NCBI RefSeq assembly: GCF_009192995.1
Contig: NZ_SDID01000002.1
Span: 62,001-126,000, forward strand
Direction: 5' to 3'
Length of the DNA stretch: 64,000 bases
Origin: Sulfurimonas indica
GTDB lineage: Bacteria > Campylobacterota > Campylobacteria > Campylobacterales > Sulfurimonadaceae
The position numbers were made by a program, and so were the translations under genes. Under the pieces are notes generated by a model that did not search any database, was not told the origin of the DNA, and worked only from the letters and a program-made list of their open reading frames with translations. Shown here piece after piece: positions 51,692 through 60,108 of this stretch. Every line of letters begins with the position of its first letter. Position 1 is the first letter of the stretch.

Positions 51692-53281
51692 CTAGCTTTT
51701 GAACTCATTGATGGTTGCCTGTAAAGAGGAGGCAACATCAACAAGTTTCTGCAGATCACTCTCAATACTCTCTACACTTGTTTTATTTGCAGTAGAGAGG
51801 GTCTCTATGTCGGTAATATATTGAATAATCTCTTTGAGATTTTCACTCATCTTAAGACTATCCTCTTTTGATTTGTTTGCAACTTGTGTCGAGTTGTCCA
51901 TCGCATCGGTTGTGATGTTGATTTTTGCTTCGACATCTGCAGAGATATCAGCAAGTGCTTCAATGTTTTTGGTATTATGTGCCATTTTATCGCTGACATC
52001 ATTAATGGCTTGAACAATTGTATTGACACTGATATCTATCTCACTGAGTCCTTTTTGTGTTCTCTCCGCCAGTTTTCTTACTTCATCGGCAACAACGGCA
52101 AAACCACGTCCGTGCTCTCCCGCACGTGCCGCTTCTATGGCAGCATTGAGTGCGAGCAGGTTTGTCTGTTCTGCAATTTCACGGATGATGTTGAGTACAT
52201 CTTTTACCTGATCGGCATCAGTTTTAAGAGAAGAGAGCTCTTGATGCAGTTCAGCTTCTGTCTCTACAAAGCTGGTAACTTCAGAGCTTAAAGTATCTAG
52301 AGACTCTTTGGCACTGGAGAGTTCCTCTTCTGCTGCGAGAATTTTTGCTTGGGTTTCAGTAGCAGCTTCTATTGTCTCTCGTAAGATATCTTGAATAGCT
52401 GCACTTTTTTGACTAGTTTTTTCAACGAGTGCCTGTTCTTGTTGTGTTCCTTTGCGAATAACATGTGATGCCATCTCTATCTCATTGGCAATAGCTTTGT
52501 TTTGGTGACCTAATGATTTGACACTGTTTACAGTAGTCTGAATCATCTCTATAAAGTTGTTGACCTCATTGGCAGCCGCACCGAACTCATTTCCTTTTTT
52601 ATAGGCAAGTCTTTTTGTCAAATCTTTATCACCACTGACGAGATTGGCGATTTTTGCTTTGAGTCGTTCAAGTGGTGAAAAGATCTCTTTGACAAAGAAG
52701 ATAGAAGCAAGAATGGCAAAAAGAATACCTGCTACAACAAGAGAGATGAGTAGCATCATATTTGTGTTTTGAATTTCTGCATCGTTTTTATCAAGGGAGA
52801 TAACAAGATCCATTGCTCCGAGTGCATCACCTACATTTACGTTATAGTGACACTGCAGACATCGTTTTTCTGCTATCATCGGTTTTATCATACGAATGGT
52901 ATGATGGTTGTTTATATCCTTCTCCAAAATTTTTGTTGTTTTGTTGGTAAGCGCATCTATAAGAAGTGGATCATTTGTAAATTTTTCTGCAGGGGCATAA
53001 ACTTCGATAACTGCTTTTGATTTGCCTATATCCAAATATTCGATACCATCAATTTTTCTGGCATGTTTAAAAGCATCCTGAACGATTTCTGGATCACCCA
53101 TCATCATACTTGTTGTCATGGTTTGAAAGATGGATTCACTGAGCATTTTGAGTGATTTTTTAGCAGTTGTATTGGAGAGTTCATGAAGCGTAGATGATAG
53201 ATAGTAGCTGATAGAGACAAGTCCGGCAATACTAAGCCCCAAAATAGAAATGATTACTTTTGATTTTACTGAATGAAACAT
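51692..53281 (-). CDS. Chemoreceptor with periplasmic CxxCH heme motif
   Basis: A methyl-accepting protein of 529 residues from the ATG at 53281, which has AGGG upstream. A GTG at 53341 would add 20 residues. TM1 is at about 10-30. The periplasmic domain (about 31-175) contains CLQCH, C141/C144/H145, a c-type heme-binding motif as in DUF3365-type sensors. TM2, HAMP and the signalling domain (hairpin [17 protein letters not shown]) follow. It likely senses redox or a gas such as NO or O2 through heme. It ends 7 nt from the helicase gene, convergently. Confidence 0.85.
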   Translation of the reverse strand: MFHSVKSKVIISILGLSIAGLVSISYYLSSTLHELSNTTAKKSLKMLSESIFQTMTTSMMMGDPEIVQDAFKHARKIDGIEYLDIGKSKAVIEVYAPAEKFTNDPLLIDALTNKTTKILEKDINNHHTIRMIKPMIAEKRCLQCHYNVNVGDALGAMDLVISLDKNDAEIQNTNMMLLISLVVAGILFAILASIFFVKEIFSPLERLKAKIANLVSGDKDLTKRLAYKKGNEFGAAANEVNNFIEMIQTTVNSVKSLGHQNKAIANEIEMASHVIRKGTQQEQALVEKTSQKSAAIQDILRETIEAATETQAKILAAEEELSSAKESLDTLSSEVTSFVETEAELHQELSSLKTDADQVKDVLNIIREIAEQTNLLALNAAIEAARAGEHGRGFAVVADEVRKLAERTQKGLSEIDISVNTIVQAINDVSDKMAHNTKNIEALADISADVEAKINITTDAMDNSTQVANKSKEDSLKMSENLKEIIQYITDIETLSTANKTSVESIESDLQKLVDVASSLQATINEFKS

Positions 53282-53337
53282 GACAAGCCCTGTGAAAAAT
53301 TTTTCTACCATTGTAGCTAAAGATTGTCTTTGAATTG

Positions 53338-54393
53338 TCACATAGTGTAGATTAAATACTCAATTTGTTCCAAAACTTTTTGATTCTCAAGATCGTTTTT
53401 TAGCATATAAGCCAGTGCTGCACCTGCTCCGACTCCCTCTTTTGCTTCTCCCTCATCATATTTGTGTAAAACAGGGATTTGGGACTCTGCAAATGAGAAA
53501 GTTGTGTAAACTGCGTGAGGTTTGTAGCTGAGCTGCTCTAAAATACGAGCAATATTTGAGTTTTTATCATGTGTGACCCACGCTGTTGTGGCTAGGGTAA
53601 TATTTTCATCTTTAACACGCATCAAAACATCCTCACGCAGGGCATCAGCGATAAGCAGACAGGCTGCCATCTGTGTCCCACCAGCGAGTACTACATGAAA
53701 ACGACGACTTGCCTCTAAGATAAATCCGGCACAAAAAAGCAGCATATTATCACTTACAATATCTAATTTTTCAAAGTTTGACATATCTTCACGCAAAAGT
53801 GAAAGAGCCTGCTTTATCGTCTCCTTTTTTATGTTGTCTGGAACATGTAAAAAGCTTGATGAGAAGTCATTGGCAACATCATATCCAAGTGCAAGGGCTG
53901 AAGCAGTAGCTGTTGTTGTACCTGCTGGAGTACTCTCCGCTAAGATAAGATAGTTGCCTTTTAGTTCATATGTTTTACCTGCTTGGCGACCTTTGTTGAA
54001 AATCTCCTTGGCATTTATATTGGCACCTTTGTTAATTGCCTCAGAGGGTTTTATATCAAAGTTATGGAGTGTAGAGTTTTGCGGTTTTTTTACAAGTCCC
54101 AGATCAAAAATCTCAATGCTTGAAAAGGGTGTAAGATTATGTGCTGCTCGGGTAATAAGTGCCGGAGTTGGTACACCTGTCGGTGTTTCTGCCAATTCAC
54201 CAAGAGAGAAAACTTTTTGGGTAGAGATAAATTCGGCATCAAGAGTTGGCGTAAGAGGAATCATCCCTGGAATACCGGCTTGTGTAATGCCTTCTATCTC
54301 ACAGGTTTTTGTTACACTTGCAGATAAAATAAAGTCGGCTTTCCCTTCTGGAAGTGTATCTGTTTCATTTGTAAAAATATTAAATGTTTGCAT
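53338..54393 (-). CDS. cobT: Nicotinate-nucleotide-dimethylbenzimidazole phosphoribosyltransferase-like CobT
   Basis: A 351-residue protein of the CobT-like branch found in cyanobacteria, archaea and Campylobacterota. Its Gly/Thr-rich phosphate-binding loop is [20 protein letters not shown] (about 152-171), and [19 protein letters not shown] is near 230. It activates the lower-ligand base of cobalamin to alpha-ribazole phosphate. It follows a SYLF gene and the cbiB-cobQ genes on the same strand. Its stop lies 57 nt upstream of the chosen chemoreceptor start. Confidence 0.88.
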   Translation of the reverse strand: MQTFNIFTNETDTLPEGKADFILSASVTKTCEIEGITQAGIPGMIPLTPTLDAEFISTQKVFSLGELAETPTGVPTPALITRAAHNLTPFSSIEIFDLGLVKKPQNSTLHNFDIKPSEAINKGANINAKEIFNKGRQAGKTYELKGNYLILAESTPAGTTTATASALALGYDVANDFSSSFLHVPDNIKKETIKQALSLLREDMSNFEKLDIVSDNMLLFCAGFILEASRRFHVVLAGGTQMAACLLIADALREDVLMRVKDENITLATTAWVTHDKNSNIARILEQLSYKPHAVYTTFSFAESQIPVLHKYDEGEAKEGVGAGAALAYMLKNDLENQKVLEQIEYLIYTM

Positions 54394-54394
54394 T

Positions 54395-54958
54395 TTAGTT
54401 TAAATCACCATCTTTCCAATATTTTGTTCCCTGAATCGTAGCTTGGAGCGCCAAACCGCTTTTTGTCAGTTTATAGAGGCGAATCCCCGGTGCTACTGTG
54501 ATAGCAGCTCCGAGCGCACCACCTTTGTCATCTGCTTTGGCCGCGGCATCTGCCTGTGCATTGGCCTCCCAACCGTTATTGACAAAATCATCAAAGACTT
54601 TTTTATTGGCAAAGATAAAAATAGCTCGGAAATCTTTTATGCCAAGTCCAAGACCAATACCACCTGAGGCCATATTCATATAAATATTTTTTCCGGTTCT
54701 GTTATTGTGAGCCATTCCGTAACCACCTTCGGCAGAAAAAAGAATAAGGTTGACACCGACATTACTAAATGTAGCGTATCCATAGGCCCTTTTTATCATT
54801 GCTTTTGCCTCTGGTGCATATTTATAGAGATATTGGAGAGTCTCTTTATTCATCGTTTGACGCTCTTTGCGAAGATCATCTTTAGATTCCCCGGACCACA
54901 TTCCAGAGAAAAGAAAAGCTGCCAAGAACAGTGTGAGTAAAACATTTAGTTTTTTCAT
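54395..54958 (-). CDS. SYLF/YSC84 domain exported protein
   Basis: A 187-residue protein with an N-terminal signal peptide (MKKLNVLLTLFLAAFLFSG). A SYLF domain covers the rest: AKAMIKRAYGYATFSNVGVN, SGGIGLGLGIKDFRAIFIF, then a C-terminal GLALQATIQGTKYWKD. SYLF proteins bind lipids, and the bacterial role is unclear. It sits inside the cobalamin cluster, 1 nt before cobT and 9 nt after cbiB, although no link to B12 is known. Confidence 0.88.
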   Translation of the reverse strand: MKKLNVLLTLFLAAFLFSGMWSGESKDDLRKERQTMNKETLQYLYKYAPEAKAMIKRAYGYATFSNVGVNLILFSAEGGYGMAHNNRTGKNIYMNMASGGIGLGLGIKDFRAIFIFANKKVFDDFVNNGWEANAQADAAAKADDKGGALGAAITVAPGIRLYKLTKSGLALQATIQGTKYWKDGDLN

Positions 54959-54967
54959 TCTCTCTCC

Positions 54968-55882
54968 TTAAGGTATAGATAGTGTAATGATAACTAAAAG
55001 TAGCAAAAAACAAAAAATAAGAAAATCAATCTTTTTTTTAAGTAACAGCATTTTTTGCAGGTCATCAGCCTGTATATTTTCTCTTCCTTGTCCAAAAAAA
55101 GCTTTCTCTTTGAGCTCTCCAAAATAGGAAGTGGGGCCTCCTAGTTTTACTTTTAAAAACAGAGCCATTGCAGTAATGGGATGTCCGGCATTGGGACTTT
55201 CATGTTTTGAACCCTCCTTATAAAAGGAGAGAACTCTTTTTTGTTGCGTTATAAGCATCAGCAGGAGAGCAGTAAGGCGGGCGGGAATGTAGTTTACAAA
55301 ATCATCTAAGCGTGCAGCGGCTTTACCGAACTTTTCATATTTTTCATTTCGGTACCCTACCATAGAGTCCATCGTGTTGATGGTTTTGTAGATGATAATC
55401 CCGGGAAGTCCAAAAAGAGAGAGATAAAAAAGAGGTGCAATAACACCATCACTCAGATTTTCTGCATAGGTCTCAATGGCAGCTTTATAGATTTCACTCT
55501 CACTAAGATTCTCTGTGTCACGTGAGACTAACATTTGAAGGAGCTCTTTTTTGTTAGTTGCGTAGAGAATCTCTGCTACAGAGTCATAGAGCATTTTGTG
55601 CGCTATGAAAATAGAGGCAATAAACCCACTTATGATGATATTGACAAGTGAATTAAGCAGTTGCAGGTAGGTGGCTATTGCAAAACTAACAAGTGAGATA
55701 ACAGTTAAAACAGCAACGACAAGCAAGACTCCTCGAACAACTGAGTCTTTGTAGAGTTTTGTCTCAAAAAAGGAGATGACATCCCCAATGAGAATAATAG
55801 GATGTTTGATAAAAGTAAATTCGCCAAATAGCTTATCGATAAGATAGGCCAAAAGAGCGATAAGAAGGTTACTCAGTATCAT
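54968..55882 (-). CDS. cbiB: Adenosylcobinamide-phosphate synthase CbiB
   Basis: A 304-residue membrane enzyme that attaches aminopropanol (phosphate) to adenosylcobyric acid. Family motifs are LLAYLIDKLFGE at the N-terminus, YAENLSDGVIAPLFYLSLFGLPG near 135, TINTMDSMVGYRNEKYEKFG near 170 and SPNAGHPITAMALFLKVKLGG near 225. Four to five membrane segments are visible. It overlaps cobQ by 14 nt. Confidence 0.93.
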   Translation of the reverse strand: MILSNLLIALLAYLIDKLFGEFTFIKHPIILIGDVISFFETKLYKDSVVRGVLLVVAVLTVISLVSFAIATYLQLLNSLVNIIISGFIASIFIAHKMLYDSVAEILYATNKKELLQMLVSRDTENLSESEIYKAAIETYAENLSDGVIAPLFYLSLFGLPGIIIYKTINTMDSMVGYRNEKYEKFGKAAARLDDFVNYIPARLTALLLMLITQQKRVLSFYKEGSKHESPNAGHPITAMALFLKVKLGGPTSYFGELKEKAFFGQGRENIQADDLQKMLLLKKKIDFLIFCFLLLLVIITLSIP

Positions 55883-57266
55883 GCAGTTTCTCTAAAATAT
55901 AATCTAGGTCTATATGCTTGTTAATATGTTGTGCAAACTCTGCAATGGTATCTTTTTTATAGCTTTGAAAATCATAGCCTTGATAGTGAGGGTTTATCTC
56001 AGAAAAGATTCTCTTACGCAATGTATTGTTCTCAAAAAATCCATGAACAAAAGTACCATAAAAGTTTTTTGCTTTTGTGGCTCTTTTCTTTGCTATGCCG
56101 TAATGGATTTCATACCCGCTGCACATAGATCCAAAAAGATTGTAGCAACCCTTTGTTAGCACTTTGTTAGTCTGGAACACTACGTCACCTCTTAGTCGTC
56201 CAAAACCTTCTATACTTTTTTTATCAGATTCCACACTTTCCTTATCAAAGAGTCGCTCAAACATCATCTCATAGCCGCCACAGATAGCAAGCAGTTTTCT
56301 CTCTTTATCTTGCAGTAGTTCTTCAAAGCCTCTCTTTCGCAGCCACTCCAAGTCATCAAAGACACGTTTGCTTCCGGGGACTATTAAGAGTTCACAGTGC
56401 TGGGCTTCACTTGGATTTGTAATGAAGCTGAGTTCGATTTCCTTGTCTGCTACTAAAGGTTCAAAATCTGTAAAGTTAGAGATATGCGGGAGTTTGATAA
56501 CGGCTACTTTAATGATAGCTTTGTGTGTATCTTGTTTGTAATGCATCAAGGATGCCCCATCTTCAAAGCCTAAGTTAAACGGTAGATAAGGGACAACTCC
56601 TAAGGCCTTGATGCCAAAATCTTTCTCTATGATATCTACGCCTTTATCAAAAAGGCTCATATCTCCCCGGAACTTATTGATGATGACACCGATGACATTC
56701 TTACGCAGTTTTTTGGGCAGGAGTTTATAAACTCCATAGATAGAAGCAAAAACGCCACCTCTCTCGATGTCAGCTACGAGGATGATTTTTGTATTGAACT
56801 TCTTGGCGATGTAGAGATTAGAGAGATCTTTATCCATTAGATTGAGCTCAACTGGACTTCCAGCACCTTCGGCTACAATGCATTCATACTCTTTTTGCAA
56901 AGTTTTAAAAGCCTTTTTAGCAACAGGTTTGAGCTTGTCAAGATCTTTATAGTACTCTTTGACATCGGTATCTTTAAGGCTTTGCCCATTGATGATAAGA
57001 TGAGCTTTGTTCTCTCCTCCGGACTTGAGTAAAACAGGGTTAAAAAGTGGTGTCGTTTGCAGCCCAATGGACTCTGCTGCAAAGGCTTGAGGAATAGCGA
57101 TCTCACCTCTGTCGATATCAGTAACACTAGAGTTGTTAGAGACATTTTGTGCTTTAAAGGGAGCGACTTTTATACCACGTCTATGAAGCAGGTAGGTAAT
57201 GGCAAAAGAGAGTGTCGATTTACCGGCGTCACTGCTTGAGCCAAATATGCTAAGCGAATGCACCAA
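55869..57266 (-). CDS. cobQ: Cobyric acid synthase CobQ/CbiP
   Basis: A 465-residue glutamine amidotransferase that amidates four side chains of the corrin ring. The N-terminal P-loop is GSSSDAGKSTLSF (residues 9-21), with VAEGAGSPVELNL further on. The C-terminal class I GATase domain has the nucleophile in LLAICGGYEMMF and the partner His in GTFVHGFFENN. It overlaps both cbiB (14 nt) and the aminotransferase gene (17 nt), so all three are translationally linked. It is slightly shorter than typical CobQ. Confidence 0.94.
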   Translation of the reverse strand: MVHSLSIFGSSSDAGKSTLSFAITYLLHRRGIKVAPFKAQNVSNNSSVTDIDRGEIAIPQAFAAESIGLQTTPLFNPVLLKSGGENKAHLIINGQSLKDTDVKEYYKDLDKLKPVAKKAFKTLQKEYECIVAEGAGSPVELNLMDKDLSNLYIAKKFNTKIILVADIERGGVFASIYGVYKLLPKKLRKNVIGVIINKFRGDMSLFDKGVDIIEKDFGIKALGVVPYLPFNLGFEDGASLMHYKQDTHKAIIKVAVIKLPHISNFTDFEPLVADKEIELSFITNPSEAQHCELLIVPGSKRVFDDLEWLRKRGFEELLQDKERKLLAICGGYEMMFERLFDKESVESDKKSIEGFGRLRGDVVFQTNKVLTKGCYNLFGSMCSGYEIHYGIAKKRATKAKNFYGTFVHGFFENNTLRKRIFSEINPHYQGYDFQSYKKDTIAEFAQHINKHIDLDYILEKLHDTE

Positions 57267-58248
57267 GTGCCTCTTGGAGCTTTGCGTGAGCCTCTTTGTC
57301 TTTTACAGCAAATCGCAGCCATGAGTCATTAAGATAGTCAAAACTCTCACAGCTTCTTACAAGGATTTTATGTGCCAAAAGGTGTTCAAAAAGCTCTTTT
57401 GCGTGAGATGATTGCGTGAGGATGAAGTTCGCTTCACTCTCTACAATAATATCAAAAAGTTTTGAGGCTTTTAAGATGCTTTGCAACTGCTCTTTTTGCT
57501 CTTGATGCATTAAGTAAGACGCTTCTTTAAAACTTGTATCATGTAGGCGCTCTTCTAAAAAAAGAGCATCAAGTGAAGAGATATTCCAAAGTGGAGTGTT
57601 GAGCGCTTTGATGTTTTTTTTATGAGCAAAAACTGCACCGATTCTAAGACCTGGACATGCATAGAACTTTGTAAAAGATTGAATGATATAGAGTTTTTTG
57701 TAATCATTTATTTGGTTTCTCAAAGATTTATGTTTTTCAAATTCTATGAAGCTTTCATCTATAATTATTGTACATTTTTTAGCTTTCCACTCTAAAAAGA
57801 GCTCCTCCAAATCATAAAAACTTCCTTCAGGAGTCGATGGATTGACAAAGACTACGATAGATTTTTTCTCTACTTCTGCATCGATGCTTTCGATGCGATT
57901 TATCTTATAGATATTTTTTTTACTTGCAAGGGCTGCTTTTTCATACTCACCATACAGAGGTGCATAGAGATAGACTTTTTTGCCTTTGAGTGCATTCATA
58001 AGCTCGTAGATGGCAGCTGTAGCACCATTGTAAAGCGCGATGTTTTGTGTTTGGATTTTATAATTTTGTGCAATGCTCTCTTTGAGATCTGGATAGTCGC
58101 TGTTTGCATATTTTGTAATGATATTTTGAGATATATTACAGCTGATATCAGGCTGATAGCAGTTGATATTGGAAGAAAAGTCAATAATTTCATCAGCTAA
58201 ACAGTCGAGCTCTTTTGCATATTTGTAAATATTACCGCCGTGTTGCAT
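57250..58248 (-). CDS. cobD: Threonine-phosphate decarboxylase-like aminotransferase
   Basis: A 332-residue fold-type I PLP protein. The PLP-lysine is in SFTKFYACPGLRIGA (about 193-207), preceded by IIIDESFIEF. The N-terminus MQHGGNIYKYAKELDCLADEIIDFSSNIN matches CobD/CobC-type enzymes. In Salmonella CobD makes (R)-1-amino-2-propanol phosphate for the nucleotide loop. The context with cobQ and cbiB supports that role. Its AAGGA ribosome-binding site is supplied by the end of the palindromic element that abuts its start. Confidence 0.88.
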   Translation of the reverse strand: MQHGGNIYKYAKELDCLADEIIDFSSNINCYQPDISCNISQNIITKYANSDYPDLKESIAQNYKIQTQNIALYNGATAAIYELMNALKGKKVYLYAPLYGEYEKAALASKKNIYKINRIESIDAEVEKKSIVVFVNPSTPEGSFYDLEELFLEWKAKKCTIIIDESFIEFEKHKSLRNQINDYKKLYIIQSFTKFYACPGLRIGAVFAHKKNIKALNTPLWNISSLDALFLEERLHDTSFKEASYLMHQEQKEQLQSILKASKLFDIIVESEANFILTQSSHAKELFEHLLAHKILVRSCESFDYLNDSWLRFAVKDKEAHAKLQEALGAFA

Positions 58249-58250
58249 AT

Positions 58251-58521
58251 TAAGTCCTTAGTCAAGTAGAAGCCCAAATTTCAGTGCTAAGCAAATGCTT
58301 CTAGTGCTAGGCACATTTTTGCAGGACTAGCCATAGCTAATTCAAGAAAATGTAACGACGCAATAGTGGCATTTGCTTAGCACCCGAAGGGAACTTCAAA
58401 AAGAGAGCTACTGCTTCGTTGAAAACCCTTGAAGCTACTAGTAGCTGCTACGAATTTTCGCCTTGCATTAGTCCTCTTTTTGAGGTTCTGAAAATTAGGC
58501 TTCTACTTGATTAAGGACTTA
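58251..58521. repeat. Palindromic MITE-like or structured element, 271 bp
   Basis: The ends are 34-nt inverted repeats (58251-58284 and 58488-58521) with three mismatches, starting TAAGTCCTTA. Nested inside is a perfect 15-bp inverted repeat, GTGCTAAGCAAATGC/GCATTTGCTTAGCAC (58284-58298 and 58369-58383), plus further short palindromes. It has no coding frame. The termini supply the stop codon of the gene on one side and the ribosome-binding site of cobD on the other. It is probably a non-autonomous mobile repeat. Confidence 0.65.
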
Positions 58522-58725
58522 TATCTCCACATCATCCCAAAACTCATCAAAGTCCAGATTTGTCATGGCATTTTCATCTGCTAGATTCTTCTCTAGGAGC
58601 TTTTTCTCTTCATTGATAAAGTACTCTTCAAGGGCTTCGTTGATAAGCTCAGAAATCTCTTTTTTCTTCAGCTCGCTAAAGGCTTCAAGATTTTGCATAT
58701 TGTATTCGTTGATTGTTATTTGCAT
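58519..58725 (-). CDS. Small RHH antitoxin-like protein
   Basis: A 68-residue protein. The N-terminus MQITINEY plus LKKKEISELINEALEEYF resembles a ribbon-helix-helix DNA-binding fold as in CopG-type antitoxins. A Lys/Glu linker and an acidic C-terminal tail (FDEFWDDVEI) follow, the kind of tail that binds a toxin. No toxin gene is adjacent. Its stop codon lies inside the terminal repeat of the palindromic element, so the native C-terminus may have been altered. Confidence 0.6.
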   Translation of the reverse strand: MQITINEYNMQNLEAFSELKKKEISELINEALEEYFINEEKKLLEKNLADENAMTNLDFDEFWDDVEI

Positions 58726-58734
58726 AGAGGAATT

Positions 58735-59535
58735 TTACCAAAGTTTTGCTAACTCTTTTGCTTTGTTAGTGTTAGAGTGGTGTGAAATGCGTAAAAGTGC
58801 ATAAAGTTTTGCAGCGTTTTGTATTTCTCTCTCAATCTCACGCAGAGTTATCTTTTTTGGTGCTGTTTGATTATAGGTACTCAGAAGCAGTGTTGTATAA
58901 CTTTTGCGTGCGTGAGGATTAAAAGAGAGCAGGCTTACTCCAAGTTCAAAAGCAAAACTGCCACATCCTCCGTCTATAAAGTCAAAAACAGCGATTTTAT
59001 TACCATCAAAGAGAGTGTTGTCTTTAAAGATATCCCCATGAATAAAGCCTTCACAAACTTGCGTGAGTGAAGTAAGACAGGAGAGTCTTTTATAATAAAA
59101 GTAGTGCTTTGTTTTGATCTCACGCAAGACTTTTTTTAAGGAATAGTTTTTGATAAAGAGTTTTTGGTTTTTTATATGGCGTGAGTGTTGATGAAAACGT
59201 GCTAAAAATCTTCCTAGCGTTTGGAGATGTATGAGCTGTATCTTTTTTGGCTGCTCTCCTTTGAGCTTTTTATAAAGATACCACTCTTTGTTTTGTGCAA
59301 GTAAAAGAGGGACATTGAGACCAGCAGCGTTGAGTTTTTGTAAAAGTTCCGTATCAAAGAGGATTTTTTCTTTGATATCTCGTTCATACTTTTTTAAAAT
59401 ATATGCTTCTTTGTGATTGTGTACAATGTAGGTGGTATCCATAATGCCATCTTGTGTCTCAAGAAGTTCTGTAAATTTAAAAGAGGGAAAAAGATGTTGT
59501 GCCTGCGTGAGCGTAAGTGGAGTTTTAATGCCCAT
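58735..59535 (-). CDS. Aminoglycoside/homoserine-kinase-like phosphotransferase
   Basis: A 266-residue small-molecule kinase of the APH/ThrB2 fold. The catalytic loop is FIHGDIFKDNTLF (about 165), with the metal-binding AVFDFIDGG following. The N-lobe is reduced, with Lys in EAYILKKYE. The substrate is unknown. Because it lies in the cobalamin cluster near the threonine-phosphate decarboxylase-like gene, phosphorylation of threonine or a related amino alcohol is an attractive but untested guess. The upstream Cys-rich gene abuts it. Confidence 0.75.
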   Translation of the reverse strand: MGIKTPLTLTQAQHLFPSFKFTELLETQDGIMDTTYIVHNHKEAYILKKYERDIKEKILFDTELLQKLNAAGLNVPLLLAQNKEWYLYKKLKGEQPKKIQLIHLQTLGRFLARFHQHSRHIKNQKLFIKNYSLKKVLREIKTKHYFYYKRLSCLTSLTQVCEGFIHGDIFKDNTLFDGNKIAVFDFIDGGCGSFAFELGVSLLSFNPHARKSYTTLLLSTYNQTAPKKITLREIEREIQNAAKLYALLRISHHSNTNKAKELAKLW

Positions 59536-59967
59536 CTACGATGAAAGCTCACAAACAGACATGATCTTCTTCCACTCCAAGTCAAAGTGTTTTGTTACAT
59601 ACTCTTTTGTATGCGGAACTATGCAGCGTGAGCAATCTTGATGGATTTTATCACCGTAGGCTGCTTGGCGTCCATCTTTTGAATTGATGTTGCAGTAGCT
59701 GCAGAGTAGTTTGTCATCTACTTCTTTTATACCCTTGTCACTAAATCGAAAGTTTGGACAGGAGCAGAGGTAACAGTTAAGCTGTTTAATCTCATGGCAT
59801 TTTTTGTTTTGTGCATAGAGTGGACAGAAATCCGGCTCTTTTTCTTTCATATTTTCAAAGTTAAAGTAGTCGATTATCTCACTTTTTGTCAGATTCTTAG
59901 CTATCAACTTATCAATGATTGTTTTATGCTTTTTAGCATGCTCTGCTAACCATTTACTGTAACCCAT
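59536..59967 (-). CDS. Cys-rich protein, possible metal or Fe-S binder
   Basis: A 143-residue soluble protein with an N-terminal helical part and twelve Cys, including CPLYAQNKKC, CYLCSC, CSYC and CSRC. These could hold two metal or Fe-S centres. It is immediately followed by the kinase-like gene (adjacent stop and start) and is first in the minus-strand cobalamin run. I do not recognise a named function. A role in cobalt or corrinoid chemistry would be inference from context only. Confidence 0.7.
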   Translation of the reverse strand: MGYSKWLAEHAKKHKTIIDKLIAKNLTKSEIIDYFNFENMKEKEPDFCPLYAQNKKCHEIKQLNCYLCSCPNFRFSDKGIKEVDDKLLCSYCNINSKDGRQAAYGDKIHQDCSRCIVPHTKEYVTKHFDLEWKKIMSVCELSS

Positions 59968-60020
59968 CTTCTCTCTTTTGCTGAATATGGAATTATAGTA
60001 TAGTTTAAATAATATAAATT

Positions 60021-60039
60021 GATAAATATTATCATTTTC
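60021..60039. promoter_or_regulatory. Fur-box-like site 1
   Basis: GATAAATATTATCATTTTC resembles the Fur consensus GATAATGATAATCATTATC. It lies in the divergent region between the Cys-rich cobalamin-cluster gene and the porin gene. Confidence 0.5.
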
Positions 60040-60072
60040 AAGAATTTTTAAACTTTTTCACTGTAGTATTAC

Positions 60073-60085
60073 GATAATAATTATC
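60073..60085. promoter_or_regulatory. Fur-box-like site 2
   Basis: GATAATAATTATC is a perfect 13-bp palindrome in Fur-box style, 24 nt before the porin ATG. It would overlap the transcript start, consistent with iron repression. Confidence 0.55.
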
Positions 60086-60108
60086 AAGATTGATAGAGAA
60101 GGAAGAAA

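Noticed and set aside
53282-53341. GTG-started N-terminal extension of the heme chemoreceptor
   Set aside because: No ribosome-binding site precedes the GTG. The ATG at 53281 gives the usual short cytoplasmic stretch before the first membrane helix. This is a judgement, not proof.
2758-59632. TGCGTGAG as a Chi or KOPS-type motif
   Set aside because: Chi and KOPS are strand-skewed relative to replication, whereas here the copies split 16 to 16 with no skew. A complete replichore would be needed to test weaker skew.
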